Below, one piece after another: positions 28,583 through 37,717 of a DNA stretch of 64,000 nt (the first letter of the stretch is position 1; each line of letters begins with the position of its first letter). The DNA lies in assembly GCF_030163795.1 (NCBI RefSeq), contig NZ_JASJOF010000009.1:62001-126000 (forward strand), read 5' to 3'. The DNA is from Roseicyclus marinus (lineage in GTDB: Bacteria > Pseudomonadota > Alphaproteobacteria > Rhodobacterales > Rhodobacteraceae). The notes under the pieces were generated by a model. That model searched no databases and was not told the DNA's origin. It saw only the letters and a list, made by a program, of their open reading frames with translations. Position numbers and translations under genes: made by a program.

Positions 28583-29706
28583 CGGAGATGACCGAACCGC
28601 GGCGGAGCTTTGTCTATCGGGGAACCGATATCGACGGGGTGTCGATCGACCCCGACCGGCTGGAGATCCGGGGGCGGTCGATCACCGATATCATCGGCGC
28701 GCTGTCGCTATGCGAGGCGGCGCTGTTCACGCTGGGCGCAGAAACGGACGCGGCGGCGGCGCTGGACGCGGGCTTAGCGCGGGTGATCGCCGCCTGCGGG
28801 CCGGAGCATCCGGGGCCGCGGATCGCGGCACTGGCCGCAGGGGCCGGGGCAGATCTGCCGCGGGCGGTGATGGCGGGGCTTTGCGCCTTGGGCGAAGCGG
28901 AGGCTGGGGCGATCCGCGAGGCTGTCCCATCCCTGCCCGAGGGCGCGGCGGAAGGGCTGTCGGTCTGCGCGGCGGTGCCCGCGCTGATCGCGGCCTGGGC
29001 TGCGGCGCAGGGGCGGCCTGCGGGTCGGGCGCAGGGGGCGGGTTTTGTCTCGCTGGCCCATGGTCTTTGCGCCGAGGGGGCGGAGTGCGCCCCGGCCGAT
29101 CTGGCGCTGGTCGAGGATGTTCTGGTGGGCTGGATCGGCGGCTTCGGCCCGCTGCCGCCCTCGGTGATGATCCCGCGCATCGCCATCGGGACGGGCGTGT
29201 CGATCCAGCAGGCCGTCGCCGCGGCCTTTGCCGCGGCGGGGCCGCTTCATATCGGGGCGACGATGCAGGCCGTGGCGATCCTGAACCGGGCGCTGGACGC
29301 GAAGGCGGAGGGGCCGGTCGAGGCGCTGCTCGACCGGATGCTGGCGGCGGGGCAGAAGATCGGCGGGTTCGGCCATCCGCTTCTGAACCGCGATCCACGC
29401 CCCCCGCATCTGCGAACGCGGGCGCGCGATCTCGGATCCTCCCACCCGGTCTGGGCCGTCTACGATGCGGCCTGCGCCCATATGGCCGCCACCACGGGGC
29501 TGGAGCCGAATGTCGATTTCTCCTGCGGCGCGGCGATGATCGCCGCGGGCGTCCGCGACCCTGCGGCAGCGGCGGGGCTGGCGATGATGGCGCGCGGGAT
29601 CGGCATCACCGCGCATGTGCTGGAGCGGCGCGCGCGCCCCGCCTTCGGCATCCGGCGGCAGGCGGCGCGCGATCACCTAGAGGCCTTTCCGGAAGGATGG
29701 TTGTGA
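28579..29706 (+). CDS. citrate synthase-like enzyme
   Basis: A 375-residue protein starting at GTG behind a GAGGAG site; an ATG nine bases later is too close to its ribosome site. The three catalytic positions of the citrate synthase fold appear to be kept: His in AGPLHIGA, His in GFGHPLL and Asp in NVDFSCG. The protein is shorter than housekeeping citrate synthase and Ala-rich. Position inside the synthase cluster suggests it condenses an acyl-CoA with a keto acid, or cleaves such an ester, to make a precursor or release a product. That is inference. It could also be a citryl-CoA-lyase-like enzyme. Confidence 0.75.
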   Translation: MTEMTEPRRSFVYRGTDIDGVSIDPDRLEIRGRSITDIIGALSLCEAALFTLGAETDAAAALDAGLARVIAACGPEHPGPRIAALAAGAGADLPRAVMAGLCALGEAEAGAIREAVPSLPEGAAEGLSVCAAVPALIAAWAAAQGRPAGRAQGAGFVSLAHGLCAEGAECAPADLALVEDVLVGWIGGFGPLPPSVMIPRIAIGTGVSIQQAVAAAFAAAGPLHIGATMQAVAILNRALDAKAEGPVEALLDRMLAAGQKIGGFGHPLLNRDPRPPHLRTRARDLGSSHPVWAVYDAACAHMAATTGLEPNVDFSCGAAMIAAGVRDPAAAAGLAMMARGIGITAHVLERRARPAFGIRRQAARDHLEAFPEGWL

Positions 29707-30374
29707 TGGCGCAGGGCTGGACCGAAAAAGGACTGCGAAACCGCCAAGATGCCACGGATTACGACCGGTTTTCCGAGGCCGTTCTGGGCCCGTGGGATGA
29801 ATTGTTCCTTGATCGCTGCGCGGCGCTGCGCCCGTCGGAGGCGGGCACCTTTGTCGATGTCGGGGCGGGCACGGGGGTGGTTCTTTACCGGCTGTCGCAG
29901 CGCCCGGTCTTTGCCGACTGGACGCTGATCGGGCTGGAATTGTTCGACGACATGGTGGAGGCGGGCAATGCGCGCTTCGCGGCGCAAGGTGTCGCCGCCG
30001 AAATGCGGCAAGGCGATGCGCAGGCCCTGCCACTGGAGGATGCCAGCGTCGACATGGTGGTGAGCCGCGCCACGATCCATCACTTGCCCGACAAGGTGGC
30101 GGCGCTGCGCGAGATGGACCGGGTGTTGCGACCCGGCGGCATCGGGCTGATCCACGATGCGCGCCGCGACATGCCCGCCGAATTGATGCAGCGGTTCAAC
30201 GCGATGCGCGCCAAGGTGGGTTATCTGCCGACGACGCTGGACGAGAAACTGACCCCCGCCGAGATGCAGACCCTTCTGGAGGAGGCGGGGCTGTCGGATC
30301 GGACGGTCCTGCATTCGGGCAACGAGGGGATCGCGGCGTTGGGCTTCGAAGTGGTCATGCGGGCGGCATCGTGA
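29706..30374 (+). CDS. class I SAM-dependent methyltransferase
   Basis: The ATG opening MAQGWTEKGLRN lies 9 bases after a GGAAGG ribosome site and overlaps the previous stop, giving 222 residues. Another ATG nine bases upstream is immediately adjacent to that site and less likely. SAM-binding motif I is FVDVGAGTGV; the acidic residue IGLELFD, the GDAQALPLEDASVDMVVSRATIHH region and RVLRPGG follow the UbiE/Methyltransf_11 pattern. It probably methylates carbon, oxygen or nitrogen on the cluster product. It overlaps the next gene by 4 bases (GTGA). Confidence 0.88.
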   Translation: MAQGWTEKGLRNRQDATDYDRFSEAVLGPWDELFLDRCAALRPSEAGTFVDVGAGTGVVLYRLSQRPVFADWTLIGLELFDDMVEAGNARFAAQGVAAEMRQGDAQALPLEDASVDMVVSRATIHHLPDKVAALREMDRVLRPGGIGLIHDARRDMPAELMQRFNAMRAKVGYLPTTLDEKLTPAEMQTLLEEAGLSDRTVLHSGNEGIAALGFEVVMRAAS

Positions 30375-33300
30375 CGGGCTGGATTCTCCCCATTCCAGAT
30401 GACAGCTCCGGTGTGGCCGGGGCGGTGTGCGGCATGACCGCGCCCGCGCTGGTCGAATGGATCGTCTCCGGCGCTGTCGGAGAGTTGTTGCACTGCGACG
30501 GTGGGGCGCTGCGCCTTATGGGCGAGCCGGTGCCGGGCGCGCAGAGGATCGCGGTGCTGGAGACCGCGCCCGATCACCTGCCCGACGTGGCGATGGCGCT
30601 GGGCGCATCGCCCATGCCGCCGCCCCTGCCCCGCCACCCGCCGCTCCGGGTCGAACACCGGCCGGCCACCGCCGATGCCGGGCAGGCCCTGTGGGAGTTG
30701 AGCCTGATGCTGCACGAGCGCCGCATCGGGCCCGGGGATGGCGACGGACCGGGCGCGTCCCGCCCGTGGATCAGCGGCCTGCCCGCCCGGGAGGCGGCGC
30801 TGGCCCTGCCCGATGGACGCTGGATCGTGTTGTGGGACGCGATGGCCGTCGACCCGCCGCGGCTGATCGGGCCCGGGGTCGAGATCGTCACGCTGGCCGC
30901 CGAGGACCGGGCGGGGCTTCTGGCTGCGCTGGACCTATGGCGGCCCGGTGCCCCCTGCCCGCCCGCGACGCCCCGGCAGCGCATGCGGTTGGGCTTTGTT
31001 CATAGCGTGGGCATGGATGCCGAAAAGACCCGTGCCCTTGGCCGCAAGGTGATCGAGACGGCGAAGGGGCGCGTCACCCATCCGTCGGGATTGTGTTTCA
31101 ACCCCGAGGCGGAACGGGAACCCGTGGCCTTCCTGTTTCCGGGACAGGGCGCGCAATACCGGGGCATGTTGCGGGCGGCGCTGGATGCGCAACCCACGCT
31201 GCGCGATTGGTTCGACGCGCTGGACCGGCATTACCCGGCCGATCTGTCGCCCCTGCCCAGCCGCCTGTTGCTGGAGGATTGGGACGATGACAGCCCGTCT
31301 GCGCGCGCCTTTCACGGGTTGGCGGGCGGCGGTTACGCAAGCCTGACCGCGGCGCTGGCCCATCACGAACTGCTGGTCGATCTGGGGCTGCGGCCCGATG
31401 CCATCCTCGGCCATTCCAACGGGGAGAATGCGGCGCTGCTCGCCGCCGGGGTGATCCGCACGACGACCCGCAAGGGCAAGTTCGCGGTCCTGTCGCATAT
31501 GTGCGGGCTGTTTTCCAATGCCGATGCCAGTTTCGGCGGGGAAGAGGCCGGTGCGGGAGAGGACACGTCGATCTGCGTGGCACTGGCGCTGCCCGCCACG
31601 ATGGAGCCCGACGTTCTGGACCGGGTGCTGGACGGCGAGATCGTCTTGATGATGGACAATTGCCCCAGCCAGAAGGTCGTCTGGGGCCCCGCCAAGCTGC
31701 TGGAGGCACGGATTGCGCCGCTGCGGGCCGAGGGATTGCTGGCGATCCGCCTGCCGCTGACAGCGCCCTACCACACCCGGCATTTCCGCCCGGTCGTGGA
31801 CCGCTTCTTGGCCGATTACATGCTGCTCGACCTCGGGCCGGGGCAGATCCCGCTCTACAGCGGGCATACCGGCGCGCCGTTTCCCGAGAACCGGGCGGAG
31901 ATCATCGAGACCGCGACGCGGCAGTGGAGCGAACCGGTGCGCTTTGGCCGGGCGATCGAACGGATGCATGCGGACGGGATCCGGGTATTTGTCGACGTGG
32001 GTCCGGGCGGGCGGCTGGCCGGGTTCGTGCGCGATACGCTGGCGGATCGGCCCCATGCCGCGCTTTCGGTCGACGAAGAAAGCCGCAAGGATGGCAGCGC
32101 CCTGCCACGGATGCTGGTGCAGGGATTCTGCCTCGGTATTCTGGACGCGGTGTCGAGCGATAGGCGGGCGGCGAGGCCGCAAGAGGCGCAGCGCCCCGAC
32201 GCGGAAGCCCGGACGGCGCGGCCAGAGCCCACCATCGCGCAGACTGTCGCCGGAGCGGCCATTCCGGCCAAGATGGCAATTTCCACGGTCCCGCCGCCAG
32301 CCGGCGCGGGTGCCCTCAACGCTGCGGGACGGAGGGCGGCGCTTGCGCAGGCGCATTTCGGCCTGATGCGAGATCACCTCGCACAGGAGGCGCGGATCTT
32401 TGCCGGTTTGCGCGACCGTCTGGCAGGGACTGCGAGCGGCGCAGCGCGGCGGCACGCAGAAGCGCCTGAACCGGACCTGCTGCGCCCGTTCGGTGCGCAC
32501 CGGATCGAGCTGACGGACGAGGGCATGACCGTTGATTTGCGGATGACGCCCGAGCGCCAGATGTTCTTGCGCGATCATGCCTTTTGCAAGGCACGCTCGG
32601 TCGATCCGGGCGCGACCGGTTTGACGGTTCTGCCTTTGATGGTCTCGGCCGAGATCGCCGCCGCGGCTGCGGTGCAGCGGGCAGGACCCGGCTGGCATGT
32701 GGTCGCGCTGGAAGGGCTGCGCGGGCATCGCTGGATCGCGGGGGATACGGGGGGGATCGACCTGCAGTTGGACTTGCGCGCGCTGCCCACGACGGAGACC
32801 GGATCGCGGCGCTACGGTGTGACGCTCTCCCATCGCAATGCGCAAGACGACAGCGGCGGCGGTGTCGCGGCCACCTGCGAGGTCATCGTGAACCGGCGTC
32901 CTGCGCCAAGCCCTGCCCCCTTGCCCGCCACGCTGCCGCCGCCCCCTGCCACCTATCCCGACGGCACGCGGATGATCACCGGCGAAGGCTTTGCCGAGCG
33001 CCTGTTCCACGGCCCTTGTTTCACCAGTATCGGCGCGGTCGGTGGCTGGTCCGACACCGGCATCGAGGTTGCGGTGACCGCGCCGTCGGAGACGGGTTTC
33101 GTCACGCCCGATCTGTCGGGGCCGCGCGTGATCAACGGACCGCTTCTGGACAATGCGGGGCAGATCCTCGCGCTGCAGCAAAAACATGCGACGATCCGCA
33201 GTTTCGGCCTGTTCCCGGTTCTGGTGGAGCGCATCAGGTTTTTCGGGCCGCGGCCGGAGGCGGGCGCGCCCTTGAGCGTGGTCACGCGGCAGGTTGCGGG

Positions 33301-34216
33301 GGAGAATACGGTCACCGGCGATTTGGATTACCGCGACGCGTCGCAGCGCGTGGTGATGCGGGTGGAAGGCATGAAGATGGTGTTCATCCATTGGCCACGC
33401 CGGTTCGAGGCGAGTTTCTTTCGCGGTCGCGCGGGCGGGTCGCTGGCCGAACCGCTGGAGGCACCCGAGGGCGTCACTCTCCGCATCCTGCGCGGCTTCG
33501 AAGGGAGTTTCCTGACGACGAGCAACCGGATCTGGCTGCGGTCGTTGGCCTGGGCCTGCCTGTCGGCGGAGGAACGCGCCGCGTTCCACGCGCTGCCGCC
33601 GCGCGGCCCGCGGCAGGAGGAATGGCTTTTGGGGCGGATCGCGGTCAAGGAAGCCGGGCTTTGCGCCCTGCCCGATCCCGATGCTGCCGACCTCGTCGAG
33701 CTGAACGTGGCGCAAGACGAGGGCGGGAGGCCGACACTTGTGCTGCCGGACGGCGCGCGGGTGCCCTGTTCGATTTCCCACAGCAACGGCACGGCTGCGG
33801 GCGCTGTGGCGGCCCCGGGCTGGGCCATCGGGCTGGACATCGAGCCGATCAGCGGGCTGGATGATCCGATCGGGCGCAATGTGCTGGCCTTCGATCCCTC
33901 CGAACGTGCGGCCCTCGACCGGTTCGGGCCCAAGGCCGTGTGGTGCGCGAAAGAGGCTGCGGCCAAGGCCATAGGCACCGGCCTGATGGGCGCGCCAACC
34001 CGGTTCAAGGCGCATCTGCGCGGGGACGCGCTTCACGTATCTGTTGCGTCGGTGGAGATACCCGTTACGTTTTCGAGGTCCGAAAGCCACCACGTCGCGC
34101 TGTGCCATATCCCGCAGAGCCAAGCCGCAGAGATTGCGGCGCATCTGACCATCTCTGCCCAACCACTTGCCAAACGGGGAACGGCCCATGTCGACCATTC
34201 ACACCATCGCCCATAG
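30371..34216 (+). CDS. AT-DH-phosphopantetheinyl transferase fusion protein
   Basis: A 1281-residue protein starting with GTG inside the previous stop. Residues about 1-240 are unassigned and Ala/Pro-rich. An acyltransferase follows (about 250-580; FLFPGQGAQ, GHSNGE with Ser about 349). A PKS-type double-hotdog dehydratase spans about 700-1030 (His about 736 in FLRDHAF, HGPCFTSI, Asp about 927 in LLDNAGQ). The C-terminus (about 1060-1260) is a Sfp/EntD-type phosphopantetheinyl transferase (GLDIEP with Asp about 1156, WCAKEAAAK about 1191). It would supply dehydration and acyl loading and activate the cluster's own carrier proteins. The free ACP gene starts 29 bases inside its end. Confidence 0.9.
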   Translation: MTGWILPIPDDSSGVAGAVCGMTAPALVEWIVSGAVGELLHCDGGALRLMGEPVPGAQRIAVLETAPDHLPDVAMALGASPMPPPLPRHPPLRVEHRPATADAGQALWELSLMLHERRIGPGDGDGPGASRPWISGLPAREAALALPDGRWIVLWDAMAVDPPRLIGPGVEIVTLAAEDRAGLLAALDLWRPGAPCPPATPRQRMRLGFVHSVGMDAEKTRALGRKVIETAKGRVTHPSGLCFNPEAEREPVAFLFPGQGAQYRGMLRAALDAQPTLRDWFDALDRHYPADLSPLPSRLLLEDWDDDSPSARAFHGLAGGGYASLTAALAHHELLVDLGLRPDAILGHSNGENAALLAAGVIRTTTRKGKFAVLSHMCGLFSNADASFGGEEAGAGEDTSICVALALPATMEPDVLDRVLDGEIVLMMDNCPSQKVVWGPAKLLEARIAPLRAEGLLAIRLPLTAPYHTRHFRPVVDRFLADYMLLDLGPGQIPLYSGHTGAPFPENRAEIIETATRQWSEPVRFGRAIERMHADGIRVFVDVGPGGRLAGFVRDTLADRPHAALSVDEESRKDGSALPRMLVQGFCLGILDAVSSDRRAARPQEAQRPDAEARTARPEPTIAQTVAGAAIPAKMAISTVPPPAGAGALNAAGRRAALAQAHFGLMRDHLAQEARIFAGLRDRLAGTASGAARRHAEAPEPDLLRPFGAHRIELTDEGMTVDLRMTPERQMFLRDHAFCKARSVDPGATGLTVLPLMVSAEIAAAAAVQRAGPGWHVVALEGLRGHRWIAGDTGGIDLQLDLRALPTTETGSRRYGVTLSHRNAQDDSGGGVAATCEVIVNRRPAPSPAPLPATLPPPPATYPDGTRMITGEGFAERLFHGPCFTSIGAVGGWSDTGIEVAVTAPSETGFVTPDLSGPRVINGPLLDNAGQILALQQKHATIRSFGLFPVLVERIRFFGPRPEAGAPLSVVTRQVAGENTVTGDLDYRDASQRVVMRVEGMKMVFIHWPRRFEASFFRGRAGGSLAEPLEAPEGVTLRILRGFEGSFLTTSNRIWLRSLAWACLSAEERAAFHALPPRGPRQEEWLLGRIAVKEAGLCALPDPDAADLVELNVAQDEGGRPTLVLPDGARVPCSISHSNGTAAGAVAAPGWAIGLDIEPISGLDDPIGRNVLAFDPSERAALDRFGPKAVWCAKEAAAKAIGTGLMGAPTRFKAHLRGDALHVSVASVEIPVTFSRSESHHVALCHIPQSQAAEIAAHLTISAQPLAKRGTAHVDHSHHRP

Positions 34217-34472
34217 TATCGCCAAGGTCCGCCCGGACCTCGATCCGGACTGGCTCGATGGCGACACGCAGCTGCGCGCAGACCTCGGCCTGAGCTCGAT
34301 CGACCTGTTGAACGTGCTGGCGCTGATCACGCAGTCGGTGGGCAAGAAGATCATGTACGAGCCGCTGTTGCTGCCAGACGGCAAACCGCGCCCGGATCTG
34401 AGCATCGGGGAGCTGGCCGCCTTCGTCGATGCGAACCGCGACGCGGCCGATCCCAAGATCGTGGCCATGTAG
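34188..34472 (+). CDS. stand-alone acyl carrier protein
   Basis: The ATG opening MSTIHTIAHS follows a GGGGAA site and overlaps the end of the preceding gene by 29 bases, giving 94 residues. The phosphopantetheine attachment region reads ADLGLSSIDLLNVLAL, with Ser at or next to the usual position. Helical pattern and length suit an ACP. It could carry a starter unit, or the substrate for the tailoring enzymes. It should be activated by the phosphopantetheinyl transferase domain encoded just upstream. Confidence 0.88.
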   Translation: MSTIHTIAHSIAKVRPDLDPDWLDGDTQLRADLGLSSIDLLNVLALITQSVGKKIMYEPLLLPDGKPRPDLSIGELAAFVDANRDAADPKIVAM

Positions 34473-34483
34473 GACGCACGCCA

Positions 34484-34819
34484 ATGAGCAACCAAGCCCC
34501 ACCAAACCCGCACACGCCCCTGACGCTTCGGATCGCGCGGGTGATCTATGGACCGCTGTCCAAGGTGTCGCGCCACCCAGTGCTGAACGTTCTTGTCGGG
34601 TTCGGCCTGCTGTTCATCGGGATCAACGAGTTCCTTGAACAAGCCTTGCCCGACTACGAGGGCTTTTTCGAATTGCACCATGCCGTGATCCTGATCGGGC
34701 TGACCACGCTGCTGCACGGGACGATCGAATTGGTCGACCGACTGGAAGCGGCATTGAGCGAACACGAGGCGCGGTTGGCCGCTGCCCCGGAGCACAGCAA
34801 CGAAACAGGCAAGGGCTGA
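34484..34819 (+). CDS. small membrane protein, unknown function
   Basis: A 111-residue protein, 11 bases after the ACP gene. Two hydrophobic segments are visible (about 33-48, LNVLVGFGLLFIGINE; and about 66-80, HAVILIGLTTLLHG), with charged ends. The C-terminus is helical and acidic. No family is recognised. The position between the ACP and the ABC exporter suggests a membrane accessory of the exporter or of the lipid pathway, which is inference. Confidence 0.75.
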   Translation: MSNQAPPNPHTPLTLRIARVIYGPLSKVSRHPVLNVLVGFGLLFIGINEFLEQALPDYEGFFELHHAVILIGLTTLLHGTIELVDRLEAALSEHEARLAAAPEHSNETGKG

Positions 34820-34834
34820 GGACCGGGACAGGAA

Positions 34835-36457
34835 ATGGAATTCGTCTCCGTCGTTCATCGCGCGATCCTGTCCAGCGGACGCTGGGTCTATGTCTATGTC
34901 GCGCTGTCCAGCCTCGGGACGCTGGGTGTGGCGATCCTCGTGAATACGGTCACCGATTACGACCCCGCCGCGGGCCCCGATTACGAATTGTTCGCCGCCT
35001 TCATCCTTGTCTGCGCCGTGACCGTCATGTCCCGGGGCGAGACGACGCGGATCATGAACGCGGTCGGCGAAGGCATCGCCCATCACATGCGGGTGCAATA
35101 CGCCCGCCTGCTCAAGGAAGCCGACCTCGTGCAGGTCGAGATGATCGGGCAGGAAAAGATCAAGTCCACGCTGGCGCGCAATGCGCAGATCCTGGCCGAA
35201 AGCCCGGCGGTTCTGACGCAAGGCGTGGCCTCGGCGGTGACTTTCGTTCTGGCCACGATCTATGTCGCGACCCTGTCGATGATGGCTGCGATCCTTGTGG
35301 TCGCGCTGACCATCGTGGTGGTTCTGGCCAGCCGTCTGCGCACGCAGCGCGCGCGGGATGCCATGGCGTTGGGTCAAGGCGCGGAGCGGCAGTTCTTCGA
35401 CAGTTTCGACCATCTGCTGGAGGGTTTGGCAGAGGCGCGGATGGACCGCGACCGGACCGAAGACCTGTTCGAGAATTTCCTGATCAAACGTGCCGTTTCG
35501 GCGCGAACCGCGCGGCTTTCGGCGCTGGATTCCATGATCGCCTTCGGGGTTCTGGTCTTTGCCAGTTTCTACCTTCTGCTCGGCACCGTCACCTTCATCA
35601 CGCCCCAATATGTCGACAGCGCCGCCACCGCGATGAAGATCGTCTATGTGTCGTCCGTCATCTGGCTGCTGATCGAGGGGCTGTTGCGGATCATGCCCAC
35701 GATCCTGCGCGGGGATGCGGCCTTTACCGAGTTGCGCAAGCTGGAACGCCAGCTGCGCGCCATCCAGCACCGCGAGACGGTGCCGAGCCTCGATCTGCCG
35801 GACTTCGAGGTGCTGACACTGGACAAGCTGTGCTACGCCTACCCCCCCCGCGAAGACAGCGCGGAAAAGACATTCGGCATCGGACCTTGCGATTTCACCC
35901 TTTCGCGCGGCGAGATCGTCTTTGTCATCGGCGGCAACGGATCGGGCAAGACCACGTTGTTGCGCAACCTGTGCCGGCTTTACGAGCCGACCTCGGGCGC
36001 GGTGTGCTGGAACGGCATCCCGATCACGGCGGCCAACGCGATCAGCTACCGCAAGCGCATCTCGGCGATTTTTGCGAGCTTTCACCTGTTCGACCGTCTT
36101 TACGGGCAGCGCGACATCCCCGAGGAGGCCGTGGACGCGGCGTTGGATAAGGTGGGCCTGAAGGGCAAGACCGCCTATCATGACGGCCGGTTCACGACGC
36201 TTCGCCTGTCGACGGGGCAGCGCAAGCGGCTGGCGCTCGCCATCGCGATGCTGGAGGATCGCGACATCATGGTGTTCGACGAGATCGCCGCCGAACAGGA
36301 CCCCGAATTCCGCCGCCGCATTTACGAAGAGATCCTGCCGGACCTGCGCGCCAGCGGCAAAGCGGTGCTCGTTATCTCGCATGACGAGCGGTATTTTCAC
36401 TGTGCCGACAGGCTTTACTTCATGGAAGAGGGGCAGCTTTCGCTGCGGTCAACATGA
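34835..36457 (+). CDS. SyrD/PvdE-like ABC exporter (fused membrane and ATPase domains)
   Basis: A 540-residue half transporter with six transmembrane helices in residues 1-320 and an ATPase domain after about 335. Walker A is GGNGSGKTT, the signature is LSTGQRKRLALA, Walker B is IMVFDEIAAEQD and the switch His is in ISHDE. The architecture matches the cyclic-peptide exporter family (SyrD, PvdE), which moves natural products out of the cytoplasm. It probably exports the cluster product or a lipid-linked intermediate as a homodimer. The stop overlaps the SPFH gene start (ATGA). Confidence 0.9.
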   Translation: MEFVSVVHRAILSSGRWVYVYVALSSLGTLGVAILVNTVTDYDPAAGPDYELFAAFILVCAVTVMSRGETTRIMNAVGEGIAHHMRVQYARLLKEADLVQVEMIGQEKIKSTLARNAQILAESPAVLTQGVASAVTFVLATIYVATLSMMAAILVVALTIVVVLASRLRTQRARDAMALGQGAERQFFDSFDHLLEGLAEARMDRDRTEDLFENFLIKRAVSARTARLSALDSMIAFGVLVFASFYLLLGTVTFITPQYVDSAATAMKIVYVSSVIWLLIEGLLRIMPTILRGDAAFTELRKLERQLRAIQHRETVPSLDLPDFEVLTLDKLCYAYPPREDSAEKTFGIGPCDFTLSRGEIVFVIGGNGSGKTTLLRNLCRLYEPTSGAVCWNGIPITAANAISYRKRISAIFASFHLFDRLYGQRDIPEEAVDAALDKVGLKGKTAYHDGRFTTLRLSTGQRKRLALAIAMLEDRDIMVFDEIAAEQDPEFRRRIYEEILPDLRASGKAVLVISHDERYFHCADRLYFMEEGQLSLRST

Positions 36458-37623
36458 GAAGATCGAACGACACCGACCTCGACCCGAACGAGCCCGACAC
36501 CGAGATCGTCATCCCCTTGGTCAGGCGAAGCTTTTTCGTCTACCCGGTGGCGGCCATCGTGCTGGCCGGCTTCATCATGATGGCGCTGTCGCGGTCGATC
36601 TTCGTCTATGTCCTGCCGGGTGAGATCGGTGTGCGCTACGACCCGTTCTTTGGCGGCACCCAGACGGAGGTCTATACCGAGGGGCTAGTGATCAAGTTCC
36701 CGTGGGACAGGTTTTACACCTATGAAACCCGCCTGCAGAACAGCCGGCACACGATGCGCGCGCTCTCCTCGGAGGGGATGGGGTTCGACATCGAGATTTC
36801 CGTGCTGTATCGCCCGCGCGCGCAAGCGTTGGGGGAATTGCACCAGGAACTGGGGCCCAATTACCGCGAGCGCGTGATCGAACCGATCGTGGTTTCCACA
36901 GTACGCGAAATCTTCGGCCGCTACACGTCGCACGCGGTTTATTCGACCGATTTCGCCACCTTCCAGGAACAGATCGCGGACCAATTGCAATCAACAGCGG
37001 TGCGCGATCTGGTGGAATTCACCTCTGTCCTGATCATGCGGTTGGAATTGCCCGAGATCGTGCGGCTGGCCATCGAGCGAAAGCTGGAACAGGAACAGAT
37101 CGCGGAATCCTATACCTTCATCCTCGACAGCCAGCGGGCCGAGGCCGAACGCCGACGGATCGAGGCCATCGGCTTGCAGAATTTCTATTCCATCGTCGCT
37201 TCGTCGCTGAGCGAGGAGGTTCTGACATGGCAGGGGATCGACGCGACTGTTCAACTGGCCAATTCCGAGAATGCCAAGGTGGTCGTCATCGGCTCGGGCG
37301 AGGGACAATTGCCGATCATTCTGGGCGGTGAGATCGGATCATTGCCACCCGGCCCGCCCGCGGCCGTGGAGCCCGCGACGTCGGAGACCGGGGTGCTGCG
37401 GTTCGACAGCCTGCCGCCGCTCTTCCCCGACACATCGCTCTCCATCCCGCCGATCGAACGCCCGGGTTTCCCAACCACGCCGGGCAGTCAGCCCGCCCCG
37501 GTGCCGCCTACGCCGGGCGTAGGATCCGTCGCGCCGTCGGGCGCGGGGGACATGCAGCTGCCCTGGCCGATGGTGCCCAATGAAGAGCGCCTTCCCGCCA
37601 CGACGGACGTTCAACGGAATTGA
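36454..37623 (+). CDS. SPFH/prohibitin-like membrane protein
   Basis: A 389-residue protein with one N-terminal transmembrane helix (about 28-50) after a charged cytosolic leader. An SPFH/band-7 domain follows (about 55-215; PGEIGVRYDPFFGG, KFPWDRFYTYETRLQN). A Glu/Arg/Ala-rich helical segment (about 200-240; LERKLEQEQIAE-like) leads to a proline-rich C-terminal tail of about 80 residues. Prohibitin-like proteins build membrane scaffolds or microdomains and can associate with proteases or transporters. Translational coupling to the exporter gene suggests a scaffold for that transporter, which is inference. Confidence 0.85.
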   Translation: MRRSNDTDLDPNEPDTEIVIPLVRRSFFVYPVAAIVLAGFIMMALSRSIFVYVLPGEIGVRYDPFFGGTQTEVYTEGLVIKFPWDRFYTYETRLQNSRHTMRALSSEGMGFDIEISVLYRPRAQALGELHQELGPNYRERVIEPIVVSTVREIFGRYTSHAVYSTDFATFQEQIADQLQSTAVRDLVEFTSVLIMRLELPEIVRLAIERKLEQEQIAESYTFILDSQRAEAERRRIEAIGLQNFYSIVASSLSEEVLTWQGIDATVQLANSENAKVVVIGSGEGQLPIILGGEIGSLPPGPPAAVEPATSETGVLRFDSLPPLFPDTSLSIPPIERPGFPTTPGSQPAPVPPTPGVGSVAPSGAGDMQLPWPMVPNEERLPATTDVQRN

Positions 37624-37717
37624 CGTAGGGAAACAAACGCATGTCCCAAGATCCCGCCATTCATGCTAAAAGGAGACAAACGAGTAAGCAGCGTTCTGTT
37701 CCGAGGAGAGAATCGTC

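Noticed and set aside
30935-34198. Minus-strand open frame of 1087 codons over the AT-DH-transferase gene
   Set aside because: No domain pattern; antisense shadow of a well-supported gene.
34199-36400. Minus-strand open frame of 733 codons over the exporter region
   Set aside because: Gln/Asp/Arg-rich shadow frame; the plus strand has ABC transporter motifs.
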